From Lachnospiraceae bacterium (GTDB lineage Bacteria > Bacillota > Clostridia > Lachnospirales > Lachnospiraceae), in the NCBI GenBank assembly GCA_910574865.1, contig CAJTDN010000008.1, positions 124,001 through 188,000 on the forward strand: a DNA stretch of 64,000 bases, in the 5' to 3' direction. Numbering within the stretch: the stretch's first letter is position 1; each line of letters starts with the position of its first letter. The position numbers and the translations under genes are program-made. This document shows, in pieces, positions 62,657 through 64,000 of this stretch. Below the pieces are notes generated by a model. The model did no database searches. It was not told the origin of the DNA and worked only from the letters and a program-made list of their open reading frames with translations.

Positions 62657-62776
62657 AGATAATACACCGAGGCACTGGCAACGGGGCTTGAACTGTCTGA
62701 CATAATAGAAGTAGTCCCAACGGATGAAGAAAAAATATTTTTTTAACTCTAAGTTTAATGTTTATAAGCAATCTAT

Positions 62777-62974
62777 AGCGTCGGTGTACAAAAGGCAATA
62801 CGGTCGATGAAGGGCATATTTCCCCTCTTTCATCGTTACTTTCACTCCGCGTACGTCCTTGTACGCGTCGCTTAAGTGCCTTGAAAGAGGGGAAATATGC
62901 CTCTTCACGACTCTGCGACCCCACCCATGGGGATTTCAAGGGTTGAGGCGCGTTGCCTTCTGTACACCGACGCT
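62777..62974. mobile_element. Palindromic MITE-like element of 198 bp
   Basis: Terminal inverted repeats AGCGTCGGTGTACAAAAGGC (62777) and GCCTTCTGTACACCGACGCT (62974 end) match except one base. Inside, GAAGGGCATATTTCCCCTCT and its near-inverse at about 62880-62912 form a second stem. No coding frame is present. The right end is repeated at 1788-1807. I see no clear target-site duplication. It lies about 120 bases beyond the CRISPR array and could fold into a strong hairpin. Confidence 0.7.
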
Positions 62975-63041
62975 TAAATGCTATTATATAATTGTCCAAA
63001 GAGAACAAGGACAATAACCCGGAAGGGAGAAAGGAGAACAC

Positions 63042-63197
63042 ATGGAACAAATGAACATGTAGGAAAACGCAAGACTAGTTTTGGATTTAAGAGCCGCCGG
63101 ATGGACAGGAAAGAAAATCAATGATTTTATCCTTTACATTGAGACCGGAGAAGATTAATACAAACCGGAACCGGACGTAAAAGAAAAGGCGGAATAA
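63042..63197 (+). pseudogene. Small gene remnant with two in-frame stop codons
   Basis: After AGGAG and ATG at 63042 the frame reads MEQMNM-stop-ENARLVLDLRAAGWTGKKIN, then DFILYIETGED-stop-YKPEPDVKEKAE-stop. The stops are TAG at 63060 and TAA at 63156. The coherent protein-like segments between them resemble small (about 50-residue) proteins seen in Lachnospiraceae genomes, so I read it as a gene with two nonsense mutations. Its function is unknown. Confidence 0.6.
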
Positions 63198-63365
63198 ATC
63201 AGCCGGGAAATAGAAAAGGGTAGCGGAACAAAAGCCTGATTCACAAAAAAGATGTTAAAACCTCAATTTCTGACGCCTGATTTATCATTTACAGTTAGAA
63301 AAAGGGCAAAAACCCAAGATGTTGCGGAAATACCGATTTTTGATATAACAATGGAGAGGGGCGAC

Positions 63366-63872
63366 TTACGTCGCCTCGCCCTCCCCCCTCTCCATCGCAA
63401 GCAGCCATTCCTTTTTATCCATGCCGCCCGCATAGCCGGTCAGGCTCCCGTCCGTCCCCACGACCCTGTGGCACGGTATAATCAGGGACATCGCGTTATG
63501 GGCCACCGCGTTGCCGACCGCCTGTGCGGACATGCTGGGAAGCCCCCTCTTCTTCGCGATTTTCTCCGCGATTTCCTTGTACGTCATGGTTTGCCCAAAA
63601 GGTATCGCGAGCATGATTTCCCACACGTCCTTTCGAAACGGCGTGGTCTTCATGGACAACGGCGGGGTGAATCCCGGTTCCTTCCCGCCAAAATAAATGT
63701 CAAGCCACCGCTTGGCCTGCTCAAAAACGGGAAGCTCCTTTTCCTCATGATTCTCGCCCAGCGTGGCGGCAAAATATTTCTGGCCTTCAAACCACACCCC
63801 CGTCAAGGCCTCCCCGTCACTTGCCAGTGTAATCCCGCCAAGCGGCGAGTCATAATGATACGTATATTCCAT
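63366..63872 (-). CDS. ogt: Methylated-DNA--protein-cysteine methyltransferase
   Basis: A 168-residue suicide repair enzyme that removes alkyl groups from O6-alkylguanine. The N-terminal domain (EYTYHYDSPLGGITLASDGEALTGVWF) is followed by the DNA-binding/active-site part (FRKDVWEIMLAIPFGQTMTYKEIA ... SAQAVGNAVAHNAMSLIIPCHRVVGTDGSLTGYAGG) with the acceptor cysteine in PCHRV. GGAGG lies 11 bases upstream of the ATG. It follows an unidentified gene by 6 bp, probably as one operon. Confidence 0.95.
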   Translation of the reverse strand: MEYTYHYDSPLGGITLASDGEALTGVWFEGQKYFAATLGENHEEKELPVFEQAKRWLDIYFGGKEPGFTPPLSMKTTPFRKDVWEIMLAIPFGQTMTYKEIAEKIAKKRGLPSMSAQAVGNAVAHNAMSLIIPCHRVVGTDGSLTGYAGGMDKKEWLLAMERGEGEAT

Positions 63873-63878
63873 CTTCCT

Positions 63879-64000
63879 TCACCTCCTCAAATACTTGTAA
63901 AACATGTCGGCCGCGAGGTTTTTTCCCCGCCCTTTGTCCGAGACAATCTCTATGGAACGTTTCGGAATCCCACAGTCCGTCCGTATTTGTACCAGCTTCT
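63879..64000 (-). CDS. Unidentified gene, C-terminal end only
   Basis: The last 40 or so codons of a minus-strand gene entering from the right edge. It ends LVQIRTDCGIPKRSIEIVSD, then KGRGKNLAADMFYKYLRR and a stop (63881-63879), and the downstream ogt ribosome site lies in its last codons. The fragment is too short to assign a family. Close spacing suggests co-transcription with ogt. Confidence 0.6.
   Translation of the reverse strand, partial: KLVQIRTDCGIPKRSIEIVSDKGRGKNLAADMFYKYLRR

Noticed and set aside
62601-63050. 149-codon minus-strand ORF across the end of the array and the palindromic element
   Set aside because: It spans a CRISPR repeat and a non-coding palindrome; no protein features.
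63252-64000. Plus-strand frame open from 63252 to the window end
   Set aside because: Beyond about 63360 it is antisense to ogt, which has unmistakable family motifs. Only about 35 residues precede that and I do not recognise them.

Overview
The window looks like a chromosomal segment of a fairly GC-rich, spore-forming Clostridia species, most likely Lachnospiraceae. This rests on Gram-positive gene clusters (uppS-cdsA-dxr-rseP, relA-MBL hydrolase-hemZ, hisS-aspS, a bacitracin-type sensor/ABC module, spoVA genes), strong Shine-Dalgarno sites, and family types common in that group (DUF2812 with PadR, and the small 'endosialidase'-labelled protein). No species can be named from sequence alone. 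Most genes lie on the minus strand.

Layout. 1-3.7 kb: a Bce-type antimicrobial peptide detoxification module (permease cut by the window edge, ATPase, histidine kinase, response regulator) with a likely BceR operator. 3.7-6.9 kb: an LTA-synthase-like membrane phosphoglycerol transferase with a membrane-anchored secreted partner. 7-10.6 kb: branched-chain amino acid genes ilvE, ilvN, ilvB. 10.7-14.7 kb: an acyltransferase, a YhhN protein, folA, thyA and a MarR regulator. 14.6-21.7 kb: an AAA-ATPase/nuclease-like gene beside tRNA-Ala, a P-type calcium ATPase, a MATE exporter and a YjbR-MGMT fusion. 22-36 kb: tRNA-Gly, aspS, hisS, hemZ, MBL hydrolase, relA, rseP, dxr, cdsA, uppS, frr, pyrH. A 167-bp tandem repeat separates rseP from dxr and supplies the end of dxr. 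36.3-40.4 kb (plus strand): aroF, aroB, aroE and a CDF transporter. 40.5-50.2 kb: a putative lipoprotein, PadR/DUF2812 with a very clear promoter-operator, radA, clpC, a GntR regulator and an Lsa-like ABC-F protein behind a probable attenuator leader with a three-codon upstream ORF. 50.6-55.8 kb: DegV, a Na/Pi cotransporter, and spoVA genes split over both strands.

55.9-62.7 kb holds a complete, visibly AT-richer type II-A CRISPR-Cas locus: tracrRNA (minus), cas9, cas1, cas2, csn2, and an array of ten identical 36-bp repeats with nine spacers. cas9, cas1, cas2 and csn2 overlap end to start, but cas9 carries a one-base frameshift in an A-run near its 3' end that removes most of the PAM-interacting domain. 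The tracrRNA and cas9 promoters diverge from overlapping -35 boxes, and the leader ends in ATTTGAG, the type II-A leader-anchoring motif. If the frameshift is real, the locus may still acquire spacers and make crRNA but probably cannot cut; if it is a homopolymer sequencing error, the system looks intact. The last 1.3 kb contains a palindromic mobile-like element, a small pseudogene with two nonsense codons, and a second alkyltransferase gene.

The window is also rich in small intergenic repeats (palindromes, TTTTGACCC-bordered elements, short tandem repeats). Several housekeeping proteins carry low-complexity inserts.
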